Assembly: GCF_001507435.1 (NCBI RefSeq)
Contig: NZ_LMWH01000266.1
Span: forward strand, 62,001-126,000
Direction of reading: 5' to 3'
Origin: Streptomyces sp. NRRL F-5122
Lineage (GTDB): Bacteria; Actinomycetota; Actinomycetes; Streptomycetales; Streptomycetaceae
Length of the DNA stretch: 64,000 nucleotides
The first letter of the stretch is position 1. Every line of letters begins with the position of its first letter. Under the pieces are notes generated by a model, which saw nothing but the letters and a program-made list of their open reading frames with translations, made no database searches and was not told the DNA's origin. This document shows positions 18,688 through 28,162 of the stretch, piece after piece. A program made the position numbers and the translations under genes.

Positions 18688-18827
18688 TCCGGTGGCATGA
18701 ACGGCTGCGGCGCCGGTCCGCGCCTCGGTTGGCGAACTGGACCGGTCCGACGAGCGTCGTTCGAATGTGACCCGTATCAAGGCCGCTCGGGTGCCCCTTC
18801 GCGAGTCACCCGATCTAGGGTTTTGGC

Positions 18828-19487
18828 ATGGCACGACCACGGCGCATCGTCCTTGTCCGGCACGGAGAGTCGGTGGGCAATGCCGATGACACCGTCTACG
18901 AGCGTGAACCCGACCACGCGCTGCCGCTCACCGAGAAGGGGTGGCGGCAGGCGGAGGCGACGGGCAAACGGCTGCGGGACCTCTTCGGCGGGGAGCACGT
19001 CAGTGTGTACGTCTCCCCCTATCGCCGTACCCATGAGACGCTCCACGCCTTCCGCCTGGACCCCGATCGTGTCCGGGTCCGCGAGGAGCCCCGGCTGCGT
19101 GAGCAGGACTGGGGCAACTGGCAGGACCGCAACGACGTCATGGTCCAGAAGGCGTACCGGGACGCCTACGGGCACTTCTTCTACCGCTTCGCGCAGGGCG
19201 AGTCCGGCGCCGACGTGTACGACCGGGTGGGCGGTTTCCTGGAAAGCCTGTTCCGCAGCTTCGAGGACCCCGATCATCCGCCGAACGTGCTCCTGGTGAC
19301 CCACGGCCTCGCCATGAGGCTGTTCTGTATGCGCTGGTTCCACTGGACGGTCGCCGAATTCGAGGCCCTCTCGAACCCGGGGAACGGTGAGACGCGCATG
19401 CTCCTGCTGGGCGAGGACGGCAAGTATCGACTCGATCGCCCGTTCGATCGCTGGCGGGACCCGCAGCCCTACTGGGTCACCGGATAG
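18828..19487 (+). CDS. Histidine phosphatase (phosphoglycerate mutase-like)
   Basis: The 219-residue enzyme has the RHGE catalytic motif near residue 12 (IVLVRHGESVGN). A second arginine follows in SPYRRTHET near residue 67, and the second histidine is in LVTHGLAMRLFC near 163. It is a branch 1 histidine phosphatase, probably acting on small phospho-metabolites; the substrate is not predictable. The next gene, an ADP-ribosylglycohydrolase, starts 12 bases after the stop, so the two are probably co-transcribed and might act on related nucleotide or ADP-ribose derivatives. Confidence 0.85.
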   Translation: MARPRRIVLVRHGESVGNADDTVYEREPDHALPLTEKGWRQAEATGKRLRDLFGGEHVSVYVSPYRRTHETLHAFRLDPDRVRVREEPRLREQDWGNWQDRNDVMVQKAYRDAYGHFFYRFAQGESGADVYDRVGGFLESLFRSFEDPDHPPNVLLVTHGLAMRLFCMRWFHWTVAEFEALSNPGNGETRMLLLGEDGKYRLDRPFDRWRDPQPYWVTG

Positions 19488-19499
19488 AGTGGGAGGGCG

Positions 19500-20405
19500 A
19501 TGACCGCTGACTCCTCTTTCCCCGGGCGGCTGGAACGCGCCCTGGCCAGCCTGCGGGGACTGGCCGTGGGGGACGCACTGGGCTCTCAGTTCTTCGTCCC
19601 CGCGAGCTATCCCCTGCTCAAGCGCCGTGAGCTGCCTGCGGGGCCCTGGCAGTGGACGGACGACACGGAGATGGCCTGCTCCATCGTGTCCGTTCTGGCC
19701 GCACACCGCCGTATCGACCAGGACGCACTGGCGCGCTCCTTCGCGGAGCACCATGACTTCGACCGCGGCTACGGGCCTGCCGTCAACCGCCTCCTCAGGC
19801 TCGTACGGGAAGGCGGCGACTGGCGCGAGCTGTCCTCGGCACTGTTCGACGGCCGGGGGTCGTGGGGCAACGGCGCGGCGATGCGGATCGCCCCCCTGGG
19901 CGCCTGGTACGCCGACGACCCCGAGCAGGCCACGCATCAGGCGGAGATCTCCGCCTACCCCACCCATCAGCACCGTGAGGCCGTGGTGGGGGCCATGGCC
20001 GTCGCCGCCGCGGCCGCCCTCGCCGCCGCTCCGGCCGGGCCGCCGGCCCCCGAGGCCCTGCTCGACGGTGTCATCGCGCTCGTACCGAAGAGCGCCGTCG
20101 GGGCCGGGTTGCGCCGGGCGCGGGACATGCTGGACTACAGCGACGCCACGACCGTCGCGGCCGTTCTGGGCTGCGGCCGGCGTACGTCGGCGCACGACAC
20201 GGTGCCCTTCGCGCTCTGGTCGGCCGCCCGCGCTCTCGGCGACTACGAACAGGCCTTCTGGACGACCGCGGAGGTGGGCGGGGACGTCGACACGACCTGC
20301 TCGATCGTCGGCGGGGTGCTCGCCGCCGGGAAGGCGGGGACGCCGCCGGGGGAGTGGCTGGAGCGTGCGGAGCGGCTGCCGGACTGGGCGTCGCCGGCGA
20401 CGTAG
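19500..20405 (+). CDS. ADP-ribosylglycohydrolase family protein
   Basis: This 301-residue protein belongs to the DraG/ARH family, which removes ADP-ribose from proteins or other acceptors using two magnesium ions. The metal-binding motifs are WTDDTEMA near residue 58 and GGDVDTTCSIVGG near 260. GDALGSQF near the N-terminus is the usual family opening. ATG at 19500 has GGGAGGG six bases upstream. It follows the histidine phosphatase closely. Whether the substrate is an ADP-ribosylated protein or a metabolite is unknown. Confidence 0.88.
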   Translation: MTADSSFPGRLERALASLRGLAVGDALGSQFFVPASYPLLKRRELPAGPWQWTDDTEMACSIVSVLAAHRRIDQDALARSFAEHHDFDRGYGPAVNRLLRLVREGGDWRELSSALFDGRGSWGNGAAMRIAPLGAWYADDPEQATHQAEISAYPTHQHREAVVGAMAVAAAAALAAAPAGPPAPEALLDGVIALVPKSAVGAGLRRARDMLDYSDATTVAAVLGCGRRTSAHDTVPFALWSAARALGDYEQAFWTTAEVGGDVDTTCSIVGGVLAAGKAGTPPGEWLERAERLPDWASPAT

Positions 20406-20611
20406 ACGATCGGAGTCGTGCCCCGGAGCATCGCCGCACTCGTAGGGGACAGCCTGTGTGCTGACCGGAACCGATGCGCGCAGGGTGAGACGGCCCCGGC
20501 CCATGGGCCAGGACCGCCTCCGCGGGAAGGCACCACGACCGCGGGTACGGCCGGAGGGCGCTCTGTCGTCGTTCCCCGGGCGCCGTCCGGCCGTCGTGGG
20601 CGGCCCCCTGC

Positions 20612-20633
20612 CGTCCGGTTCGCGGGCCGGACG
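20612..20633. terminator. Weak hairpin between convergent genes
   Basis: A 7-bp stem (20612-20618 with 20627-20633) lies between the glycohydrolase and the exporter gene. It is a tentative terminator for the exporter gene on the minus strand. Confidence 0.3.
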
Positions 20634-20652
20634 ACGGGGGCCGGGTCCGCTC

Positions 20653-22200
20653 TCAGCCTCCTGCAGGTCCCGCCGTGCCGGCCAGGGCCTCCAGGTCGCT
20701 CTTGCGTACGCGGATGACCACGCTCGCCGTGACCAGTGCCAGGACCGCCATCGCCACGGCCGGGATGAAGGCCGTCGAGATGCCGTGGGCGAGCACCTCG
20801 TGCCCCCAGGGCGCCGGCAGTTGGTGTGTCCTGGCGAACTCCGCCTTCTGTTCGGCCGTGCCGTTCGCCAGGAGGTCGGGCACCTGCTTCTCCGCCTCGT
20901 TCCGGCTCGCGGTGCCGAAGATCGTGGTGAGGATGGAGAGCCCGAGCGAACCGCCCACCTGCTGCATGGCGTTCAGGAGACCGGAAGCCGCGCCCGCCTC
21001 GTGCGGGGCGACGCCCGAGACCGCGGTGAGCGTCAGGGTCACGAAGTTCAGGCCCATGCCGAAGCCGAACAGCAGCATCGGACCGAGCACGCCGGACAGG
21101 TACGAGCTGTCGGGGCTGATGAAGGTCAGCCAGCCCAGCCCGAGCGAGACCAGTGTCGCGCCCACCAGCATGAATGGCTTCGGGCCGAGCACCGGCAGGA
21201 ACCTCTGCGACAGCCCGGCGCCGATCGCGATGGCCACCGTCACCGGAAGGAACGCCACGCCGGCCGCGATCGGCGAGTACCCCAGCACGTTCTGCACGAA
21301 GAGCACGATGTAGAAGAACATGCCGAACATCGCCGCGGCCAGGCTCAGCATGATCACGTACGTGCCCGAGCGATTCCGGTCGGCGAACATCCGCAGCGGG
21401 GTGATCGGCTCCTTGGCCCGCGACTCGATGAATCCGAAGGCCACCAGCAACACCAGCGCCGTCGTGAAGGAGCCGATGGTGAGACTGTCCCGCCAGCCGT
21501 TCTCCGCAGCACGGATGAAGCCGTAGACCAGGGACGCCATGCCGACGGTCGAGGTGAGCGCTCCCGCTATGTCGAACCGTCCGGGATGGCGTTCCGATTC
21601 GTTGATGAACCTCGGTGCGAGCACGGCTATCAGTACGCCGATGGGTACGTTCACGAAGAGGACCCAGCGCCAGTCGAGCCACTCCGTGAGCATGCCGCCG
21701 GTCAGCAGGCCTATCGCGCCGCCGCCGGCCGAGACCGCCGCGAAGACGGCGAAGGCCCGGTTCCGCTCGGGGCCTTCCGGGAAAGTGGTGGTGATGAGCG
21801 CCAGCGAGGTGGGTGATGCGATGGCGCCGCCCATGCCCTGCAGGGCACGCGCGGCGAGCAACTGCCAGGGCTCCTGGGCGAGTCCACCGAGCAGCGAGGC
21901 GAAGGTGAACAGCAGGATGCCTGTCATGAACACCCGGCGCCGGCCGAGTATGTCGCCGGCCCGGCCGCCGAGCAGCAGCAGTCCGCCGAAGGTGAGCGTG
22001 TACGCGCTGACCACCCATGTCAGATCGGTTGTGCTGAACTGGAGCGCGTCTTGAATGTGCGGGAGTGCGATGTTCACAATCGTCGCGTCGAGTACCACCA
22101 TGAGTTGGCAGGCCGCGATGACCGTGAGCGCGATGCCGGGATGAGCCGCCCGGCGGGCGACTCCCGGCTTCTGTTCCTGGAGCAAAGGAGAGGTTGTCAC
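20653..22200 (-). CDS. MFS drug exporter, DHA2 (EmrB/QacA) 14-TM type
   Basis: The 515-residue membrane protein shows motif LDATIVNIALPHIQ in TM1 and GGRAGDILGRRR (motif A) after TM2, with about 14 hydrophobic segments, typical of DHA2 proton-driven multidrug exporters. GTG at 22200 has a purine-rich GGGGGAT upstream. It is divergent from a TetR regulator; two palindromic operators lie between them, so it is very likely repressed by that regulator and induced by its own substrate. The substrate is unknown. Confidence 0.9.
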   Translation of the reverse strand: MTTSPLLQEQKPGVARRAAHPGIALTVIAACQLMVVLDATIVNIALPHIQDALQFSTTDLTWVVSAYTLTFGGLLLLGGRAGDILGRRRVFMTGILLFTFASLLGGLAQEPWQLLAARALQGMGGAIASPTSLALITTTFPEGPERNRAFAVFAAVSAGGGAIGLLTGGMLTEWLDWRWVLFVNVPIGVLIAVLAPRFINESERHPGRFDIAGALTSTVGMASLVYGFIRAAENGWRDSLTIGSFTTALVLLVAFGFIESRAKEPITPLRMFADRNRSGTYVIMLSLAAAMFGMFFYIVLFVQNVLGYSPIAAGVAFLPVTVAIAIGAGLSQRFLPVLGPKPFMLVGATLVSLGLGWLTFISPDSSYLSGVLGPMLLFGFGMGLNFVTLTLTAVSGVAPHEAGAASGLLNAMQQVGGSLGLSILTTIFGTASRNEAEKQVPDLLANGTAEQKAEFARTHQLPAPWGHEVLAHGISTAFIPAVAMAVLALVTASVVIRVRKSDLEALAGTAGPAGG

Positions 22201-22223
22201 TATGGATCCCCCACGAAGTCGTT

Positions 22224-22243
22224 AGTGAACGACCGCGTTCACT
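22224..22243. promoter_or_regulatory. TetR operator 1 (exporter side)
   Basis: A perfect 8-4-8 palindrome with half-sites AGTGAACG and CGTTCACT lies 24 bases upstream of the exporter start. It shares both half-sites with operator 2. Confidence 0.75.
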
Positions 22244-22272
22244 GTCGCGTCAAACGGTAGTGAGTCCCCATC

Positions 22273-22292
22273 AGTGAACGCAAGCGTTCACT
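22273..22292. promoter_or_regulatory. TetR operator 2 (regulator side)
   Basis: This second 8-4-8 palindrome has the same half-sites AGTGAACG and CGTTCACT, extended by one base pair on each side. It is 49 bases from operator 1 centre to centre, so one dimer could control each promoter. Confidence 0.75.
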
Positions 22293-22375
22293 GAGTTCGA
22301 TGCCGCGTGATTGCCCCCGACCGCTCGCCCCTTCCCCGAAATCCCCGCTTCCCCATGCTCAACGGAGACATTCAG

Positions 22376-22999
22376 ATGGGTACTTCGTCCTGGACGGCCG
22401 CCTCCGCTCAGCCGGCTTCCCTTCGTCGACGTGGTGCTGTGCTCGAGCGCGCGATCCTCGAAGCCGCCCTGGAGCAACTCAGTACGGTCGGCTGGAACGG
22501 CCTCACCATGGAGGGCGTCGCCGCAGGCGCCCAGACCGGCAAGGCGGCGGTCTACCGCCGCTGGCCGTCCAAGGAGGATCTCGTCGCCGACGCGCTCCAG
22601 GCCGGGCTTCCCCGCCTCGACGAGGCGCCCGACCACGGGAATGTGCGCGAGGACCTTCTCGCGCTCTGCCGGCTGGCCCGCGAGGCGATGTACTCGCGCC
22701 CAGGTTTCGCGCTTCGATCAGTCATTCACGAATGCGACAACCTGCAGGCCGAGCGCTTCCACGGTGTGATCTACGACGGCGTCGTGGAGCCGACCCTCAA
22801 GCTGTTGCGTGAGGTCATCAACCGTGGAATCGAGCGGGGTGAGGTGCGGCCCGCCGCTGCGAACGGCTATGTCTTCGATGCCATTCCGGCGATGATGATG
22901 TACCGAGCAAAAATGTGCGGAAGCGAATGGATCGAGCAGGACATCGAGGAGATGATCGACCAGCTGATGCTCCCGCTGCTCCGTCCCGAGCAGGGCTGA
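22376..22999 (+). CDS. TetR-family transcriptional regulator
   Basis: The 207-residue protein has an N-terminal TetR helix-turn-helix: ILEAALEQLSTVGWNGLTME, then GKAAVYRRWPSKEDLV, at about residues 28-75. The C-terminal ligand-binding half matches the TetR_C_11-type family. I chose ATG at 22376 because GGAG is eight bases upstream; earlier in-frame ATGs lack one. It is divergent from the MFS exporter and flanked by the two palindromes, so it most likely represses both genes. Confidence 0.87.
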   Translation: MGTSSWTAASAQPASLRRRGAVLERAILEAALEQLSTVGWNGLTMEGVAAGAQTGKAAVYRRWPSKEDLVADALQAGLPRLDEAPDHGNVREDLLALCRLAREAMYSRPGFALRSVIHECDNLQAERFHGVIYDGVVEPTLKLLREVINRGIERGEVRPAAANGYVFDAIPAMMMYRAKMCGSEWIEQDIEEMIDQLMLPLLRPEQG

Positions 23000-23127
23000 T
23001 CCCGGCCTTCCGAGCCGTCGGATCACGGCGGCGGGCGCGCTTGCGAACGGGTCGCCGAGAGGTGTGCCGCCGCCGGGGCAAACCGGGGTGTCGCACGGGG
23101 ATCCGGGCGGCGTAGGCTAAGGGCGCC

Positions 23128-23829
23128 ATGCCGTACGAACCACCTACTCACACCGTCGAGCGCTCCCTTCGCGCAACGACCGGAGCGAAGGTCATCGCCG
23201 GTGTAGACGAGGTGGGGCGCGGTGCCTGGGCCGGCCCCGTCACCGTCTGCGCCGCGGTCACGGGCCTACGCCGGCCCCCCGAGGGGCTCACCGACTCCAA
23301 ACTGCTCACCGTGAAGCGGCGCACCGAACTCGCCGTGGTGTTGGAGCAGTGGGTGACGGCCTATTCCCTCGGTCACGCCTCCCCCGAGGAGATCGACGAC
23401 CTCGGGATGACAGCCGCACTTCGGCTCGCCGCCGTTCGCGCCCTCGAAGCGCTTCCGGTCCGCCCCGAAGCGATCATCCTCGACGGGAAGCACGACTATC
23501 TCGGGATGCCCTGGAACGTCCGTACGGTGATCAAGGGCGACCAGTCGTGTGTGGCCGTCGCGGCGGCCTCGGTGATCGCCAAGGTTCACCGCGACAAAAT
23601 GATGGCCGAACTGGGTATCGACCATGCAGACTTCGGGTTTGCGGCCAACGCGGGGTATCCGTCCCCGGTGCACAAAGCCGCACTCGCGGAGCGGGGCCCC
23701 ACCCCGTACCACCGCTTGTCGTGGGCGTATCTTGATGCGTTGCCTCAGTGGCGGCATCTCAAGAAGGTCCGCAGCTGGGCGGACGGAAGCGCACCGGAAA
23801 TCGAGGGCCAGCTCGGCTTCGACTTCTGA
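23128..23829 (+). CDS. rnhB: Ribonuclease HII
   Basis: RNase HII removes RNA from RNA/DNA hybrids and single misincorporated ribonucleotides. The catalytic [11 protein letters not shown] motif lies near residue 27 and supplies the first Asp-Glu pair. The third acidic residue is in ILDGKHDY near residue 118, and a fourth in the [15 protein letters not shown] region. The product is 233 residues. It begins at ATG 23128 directly downstream of a likely promoter and precedes a hypothetical gene on the same strand. Confidence 0.93.
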   Translation: MPYEPPTHTVERSLRATTGAKVIAGVDEVGRGAWAGPVTVCAAVTGLRRPPEGLTDSKLLTVKRRTELAVVLEQWVTAYSLGHASPEEIDDLGMTAALRLAAVRALEALPVRPEAIILDGKHDYLGMPWNVRTVIKGDQSCVAVAAASVIAKVHRDKMMAELGIDHADFGFAANAGYPSPVHKAALAERGPTPYHRLSWAYLDALPQWRHLKKVRSWADGSAPEIEGQLGFDF

Positions 23830-23898
23830 CCGGTTCCGATCGCACTCATGTGCCACCCGCCGACGCCGGCCGCACCGGCGTTTGATAGATATCAGCCC

Positions 23899-24501
23899 AT
23901 GCCTCTCATTCCCGAGGAGCCTCAGATTCACGAGAGTGCCCAGGGTCCCCGCGCCACGCCGGCCGGAGGCCGCACCGCGCCGACCCCTCGTCCCGTGCCC
24001 GGACCGCGTCCCGCGGCCCCCCCGCGTCCCGGTCGTCCGGGGCCGAGGCCCATGCCGGCCCAGCGCACCCCGCGCGAACCGGCCAAGTCCGAACAGCCAG
24101 CTCCCTCCGTCAACCCACAGATCCAGCTCATCCCGGCCTCGGTCGAGGGCGCGCTGGACGCCGCCGAAGAAGCCGTCGACCTGCTGCTCGACTCGGGTCG
24201 TGTTCCCGGCGACGTGCTGGTGATCACCACCGGCGAACCGCATCCGTGGGCCGCACACGAAATGTCCTTCGGTGAGACCGCGTACTGGGCGCAGCACGAC
24301 GCCGGTGACGACGTCTTCTACGCCGACGCCTCCGTGGCCTCCCGCGCCGCCGCCCGCCCGGTGGTCGTGGTCGCCGTCAACGGCGGCGCCGACGAGTCAG
24401 TCGCCACCGTGCTTCCGCTGGCAATGGGCCGGGCCGGTGCCCTGCTGATCGTCTGCGGCGACCCGAAGCAGATCGACTCGGTGCTCGGCGTGGGCGTCTG
24501 A
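23899..24501 (+). CDS. Conserved hypothetical protein with proline-rich N-terminus
   Basis: I do not recognise this protein. The first 70 of 200 residues are a Pro/Arg/Ala-rich, probably disordered segment. The rest is a compact alpha/beta domain containing VDLLLDSGRVPGDVLVITTG, then VVVVAVNGG, then LLIVCGDPKQI. The last phrase faintly recalls the tail of superfamily 1 helicases, but no Walker motif exists, so it is not a helicase by itself. ATG at 23899 was chosen because an earlier ATG would add a short, unrelated leader. It follows rnhB by 69 bases and may share its transcript. The stop codon lies within a strong hairpin. Confidence 0.75.
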   Translation: MPLIPEEPQIHESAQGPRATPAGGRTAPTPRPVPGPRPAAPPRPGRPGPRPMPAQRTPREPAKSEQPAPSVNPQIQLIPASVEGALDAAEEAVDLLLDSGRVPGDVLVITTGEPHPWAAHEMSFGETAYWAQHDAGDDVFYADASVASRAAARPVVVVAVNGGADESVATVLPLAMGRAGALLIVCGDPKQIDSVLGVGV

Positions 24502-24529
24502 GCGATCCGGGCCCTGTCCGGATCGCTCA
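24499..24529. terminator. Terminator overlapping the stop codon
   Basis: A perfect 12-bp stem (24499-24510 with 24518-24529) with a 7-nt loop starts at the TGA of the hypothetical gene. It is a likely terminator. Confidence 0.7.
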
Positions 24530-24903
24530 GGTCCCGCCAGTTCGCGCGGAGACCGGAGCCGGGTCACCCGGTTCTGGCCTCGGGCGTCGGCGGGAGTGCC
24601 GGATCGGCGGCCTGTGTACGGTGGTCGATCCGCCCTGCTCTTTCGCCCGGGCGTCCGGTCGCGCGCGGACTGCCGGAACGCCGTCGGTGACCGCCGGCCC
24701 GGCGTCTCGCTGTGGCATATCCAGCTGTATCAATGGGCCAGGTCGGCACGACCAGTCTCCGGCCGCCCACGTTCCGCCTGCCGTTGTGCGTCGCGTCCCT
24801 GCGCGGCGCGCCTTTCGGGTGCGCCATGGTCCGTCCGGCAGGCCGTCGTCGGAAGTGACCCGGCCCCTGCGCGACCTGTCGCCGGCGGGCGGTTGTGCCG
24901 CCG
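24530..24903. other. Intergenic region, no gene seen
   Basis: About 370 bases lie between two convergent hypothetical genes. I see no convincing start, ribosome binding site or protein family in it, and no strong repeat. Confidence 0.5.
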
Positions 24904-25539
24904 TCAGCGGGCGGCGGCCCGGTGCATCACCTCGGAGGCGACTCCTCCGGTGCGCGGGAGCGCAGGCGGTGCCCCCATCGGATCGGTGCTTTCCGGAGCG
25001 GACTGCGAGTCCGGGCGGCGTCCGCCGCGCCCCTCGCCAAGAACCTGCCAGCCGTCACGGGTCAGCGTGATGTACGAACCGCAGCGCAGTCCGTGCAGCG
25101 TGCATGCGTCCCGCAGCCCCCACATCCACGCCCCGTCCTCCTCCGTCCACCGTGCGTCCCCCTCGCGGCAGTGGAGCAGCACGGCCGTCCGCACCGGCGT
25201 GCGGCGCCGCAGGTCATGCGGAATCACCCGGCGCAGTTGAGCGAGAAGCGAGTTGCGGAACATCCAGCCGTCCGCAGGAGCCTGGCGGCGCGTGAACGAG
25301 GCGCTCGCCCGCAGTTGTTCGTCCGGATCCAGGACCGCCACCACGACCGTGGAGGGCCGCGGCCGGTGCAGGCCATGGAGCCCGACGACGACTTCACGAG
25401 GGTTGCGCAGCAGCGGAATCCCTGCGGCTGCCCACTCGGCGGGCTCGAGCACCCGGGCCAGGGGATTGGCGGAAGCGGCGGACAGATCGGCGGACGCCGA
25501 CATGGATGCCACCGGGGACGAAGCGAATCCGAAGGTCAC
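24904..25539 (-). CDS. Conserved hypothetical protein
   Basis: The function of this 211-residue protein is not recognised. It contains PLLRNPREVVVGLHGLHRPRP, a run of hydrophobic beta strands (STVVVAVLDPDEQL, then RTAVLLHCREGD) and RDACTLHGLRCGSYITLTRDG. The C-terminal 50 residues are polar and low in complexity. GTG at 25539 has GGGAGG a few bases upstream; earlier in-frame codons look non-coding. It lies downstream of recQ on the same strand, with a 233-base gap that shows no obvious terminator, so shared transcription is possible. Confidence 0.7.
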   Translation of the reverse strand: MTFGFASSPVASMSASADLSAASANPLARVLEPAEWAAAGIPLLRNPREVVVGLHGLHRPRPSTVVVAVLDPDEQLRASASFTRRQAPADGWMFRNSLLAQLRRVIPHDLRRRTPVRTAVLLHCREGDARWTEEDGAWMWGLRDACTLHGLRCGSYITLTRDGWQVLGEGRGGRRPDSQSAPESTDPMGAPPALPRTGGVASEVMHRAAAR

Positions 25540-25772
25540 GATCCTCCCTTCGGCTACGCGCCCACACTGCGGGCGAGGTCGGACTCGGGGGGTGCGCATC
25601 CCAACGGGGCCCTGCCGGGTCACGGACGGCCGTGCGGGGAGCGGACCTCAATTCTTGCCGTCGAACTGGAATGCGGCAACGAGCAATTGGCGCCACCGGC
25701 CGGTTCCTGGCGATCTGTGGCCTATATCCCCTGCTGTATCTCTTCCGGATGTGTTCCCAGGGAAGGGGCGGC

Positions 25773-28037
25773 TCACGCCTGCATGGCGAGTACCAGCGGC
25801 AACACCCCCTCCGCTCCGGCCCGGCGCAGCATGCGTGCAGCCACGGCCAAGGTCCAACCGGTCTCCGTCATGTCGTCCACCAGCAGCACGGGACCACCCG
25901 CTTCCCGCAGCGCCGAGGCGAGCTCGGGGGGCACGGTCAGCGCACCGTCGAGCGCCTTGAGCCGCTGTGCGCTGTTGCTCCGGGGCACGCGGGGGACGTC
26001 GCCGGCGTACCCAACGGAACCCAGCAGCGGCAGCCGTCCGATCTCGGCTATGCGCGCCCCCAAGGAGTGGATCAGTTGCGGACGTGTGCGAGAGGCCATG
26101 GTGACGACGCCCACCGGGCGCGGCTGTGCGTCGGGTCGTCCCGAGGCCCAGCCGCCGGGTCCCTTGGCCCAGTCGGCCAGCACGCCGACCACCGCCTTCG
26201 CGACGTCGTCCGGGACGGGCCCGTCCTGGGCCTGAGGCGTCAGTATCGGCCGCAGCCGGTTGCCCCAGCCGATGTCGGAGAGCCGCCCGAGCGCTCGCCC
26301 CGGCGCGGCCTGTTCCGCGGCCGGGATGCGTCCCTTCAGCTCCACACCGACCGCCGGCAGACCCGTGGGCCACATCTTGCGGGGTTCGACCTCGACACCC
26401 GCGCGGCCGAGTTCACCGAGCGCCGCATCCAGCGCGGCAGGAGAGACGGTGTCCATGAACCGCGGTCCCGCGCAGGAGTCGCAGCGTCCGCAGGGGGCGG
26501 CGCCCTCGTCGTCCAGCTGCCGCCGCAGAAACTCCATGCGGCAGCCCGTCGTGCTCACGTAGTCGCGCATCGCCTGCTGCTCGGTCTCGCGTTGCTTTGC
26601 CACCCAGGCGTAGCGCTCGGTGTCGTACGTCCACGGGACGCCCGTCGCGATCCAGCCACCCTGTACACGGCGCACCGCACCGTCCACGTCCAGCACCTTG
26701 AGCATCGTCTCGAGTCTGGACCGGCGCAGTTCGACCAGCGGTTCGAGAGCGGGCAGCGACAAGGGTCGGTCCGACCGGGCAAGGGCGTCCAGAGTGCGCC
26801 GCACCTGCTCCTCCGGAGGAAACGCGATCGACGCGAAGTACTCCCAGATCGCCTGGTCCTCCTTGCCCGGAAGCAGCAGCACCTCCGCGTGCTCGACACC
26901 GCGCCCCGCCCGCCCTACCTGCTGGTAGTAGGCGATCGGGGACGACGGTGAGCCGAGGTGCACCACGAAGCCGAGGTCGGGCTTGTCGAAGCCCATCCCG
27001 AGGGCGGATGTGGCGACCAGCGCCTTCACCCGGTTGGCCAGCAGGTCCTCCTCTGCCTGCTGCCGTTCGGCGTTCTCCGTCTTGCCGGTGTACGAGGCCA
27101 CGGTGTGCCCGCACTGCCGCAGGAACGCGGTGACCTCCTCGGCAGCCGCCACGGTGAGCGTGTAGATGATGCCGGAACCCGGCAGCTCGTCGAGGTGGTC
27201 GGCGAGCCAGGCCATACGGTGGGCGGCGTCCGGAAGCCGCAGCACGCCGAGGCTCAGACTCTCCCGGTCCAGCGGGCCGCGCAGCACCAGCGCGTCCGTT
27301 CCGGCCCCCGTACCGAGCTGTTCCGCCACGTCCGCCGTCACCCGCGCGTTGGCCGTCGCGGTCGTGGCCAGGACCGGCACGCCGGGCGGCAGGTCCGCGA
27401 GCATCGTGCGCAGCCGGCGGTAGTCGGGTCGGAAGTCATGGCCCCAGTCGGAGATGCAGTGCGCCTCGTCGACCACCAGCAGACCGGTCGCGGCCGCCAG
27501 CTCGGGGAGCACCCGGTCTCTGAAGTCCGGGTTGTTGAGCCGCTCCGGACTCACCAGCAGGACGTCCACCTCGCCCGCGGTCACCTCGGCCTGGATGGTC
27601 TCCCACTCCTCGGAGTTCGACGAGTTGATGGTGCGGGCGTGGATTCCGGCCCGTGCCGCGGCCTCGACCTGGTTGCGCATGAGGGCGAGGAGGGGCGAGA
27701 CGATGACAGTGGGGCCCGCGCCGCGCTCGCGCAGGAGCGCGGTCGCGACGAAGTAGACCGCGGACTTGCCCCAGCCGGTGCGCTGTACGACCAGGGCTCT
27801 GCGCCCGTGCGCCACGAGGGCCTCGATGGCGCTCCACTGATCCTCCCGCAGCCGGGCCTCGCCGGTCGCTGCGCCGACGAGCCGAGCGAGCACCGCGTCG
27901 GCGGCGGCCCTCAGCTCGCCCCCGGCCCCGGTGCGGTGTGGGTCCGGAGGGGCGGAGCCCGAGCCCGGGGTGCCCGTCGGCGTGGACGTGGTTCCGTGCG
28001 TCGTGCGGCGCGGCTGTTCGTCGGTCATGGCATCCAT
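25773..28037 (-). CDS. recQ: RecQ-type DNA helicase with C-terminal phosphoribosyltransferase-like domain
   Basis: The 754-residue protein has a RecQ helicase core: Walker A TGWGKS around K91, DEAH at 190-193 in [17 protein letters not shown], and motif [11 protein letters not shown] at 372-380. A zinc site is formed by C499, C516, C519 and C522. After residue 630 comes a domain with [18 protein letters not shown] at 717-734, the PRPP-binding signature of type I phosphoribosyltransferases. This fusion is known in some actinobacterial RecQ proteins, but its role is unclear. Two ATGs (28037, 28028) are possible. A divergent DUF4192 gene starts 125 bases away. Confidence 0.9.
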   Translation of the reverse strand: MDAMTDEQPRRTTHGTTSTPTGTPGSGSAPPDPHRTGAGGELRAAADAVLARLVGAATGEARLREDQWSAIEALVAHGRRALVVQRTGWGKSAVYFVATALLRERGAGPTVIVSPLLALMRNQVEAAARAGIHARTINSSNSEEWETIQAEVTAGEVDVLLVSPERLNNPDFRDRVLPELAAATGLLVVDEAHCISDWGHDFRPDYRRLRTMLADLPPGVPVLATTATANARVTADVAEQLGTGAGTDALVLRGPLDRESLSLGVLRLPDAAHRMAWLADHLDELPGSGIIYTLTVAAAEEVTAFLRQCGHTVASYTGKTENAERQQAEEDLLANRVKALVATSALGMGFDKPDLGFVVHLGSPSSPIAYYQQVGRAGRGVEHAEVLLLPGKEDQAIWEYFASIAFPPEEQVRRTLDALARSDRPLSLPALEPLVELRRSRLETMLKVLDVDGAVRRVQGGWIATGVPWTYDTERYAWVAKQRETEQQAMRDYVSTTGCRMEFLRRQLDDEGAAPCGRCDSCAGPRFMDTVSPAALDAALGELGRAGVEVEPRKMWPTGLPAVGVELKGRIPAAEQAAPGRALGRLSDIGWGNRLRPILTPQAQDGPVPDDVAKAVVGVLADWAKGPGGWASGRPDAQPRPVGVVTMASRTRPQLIHSLGARIAEIGRLPLLGSVGYAGDVPRVPRSNSAQRLKALDGALTVPPELASALREAGGPVLLVDDMTETGWTLAVAARMLRRAGAEGVLPLVLAMQA

Positions 28038-28162
28038 GCAACCTGATCGGTCCGACATCGCGCGAACGAACCCCGCGGCCTGTGGACAAAACCTGGCGTG
28101 CTCATGGCCGTGGTTATCCACAGGCCGAAACGGGATGTGAGGATCCGCGAGATCGTCGCGGC

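Noticed and set aside
22307..22375. Longer TetR N-terminus from an upstream start
   Set aside because: The extension has no ribosome binding site and only adds a Pro-rich stretch. ATG 22376 has GGAG at the right distance.
24895..26235. Forward-strand long frame across the hypothetical gene and the recQ 3' end
   Set aside because: It is antisense to both genes and lacks family features. The minus-strand genes have start sites and domains.
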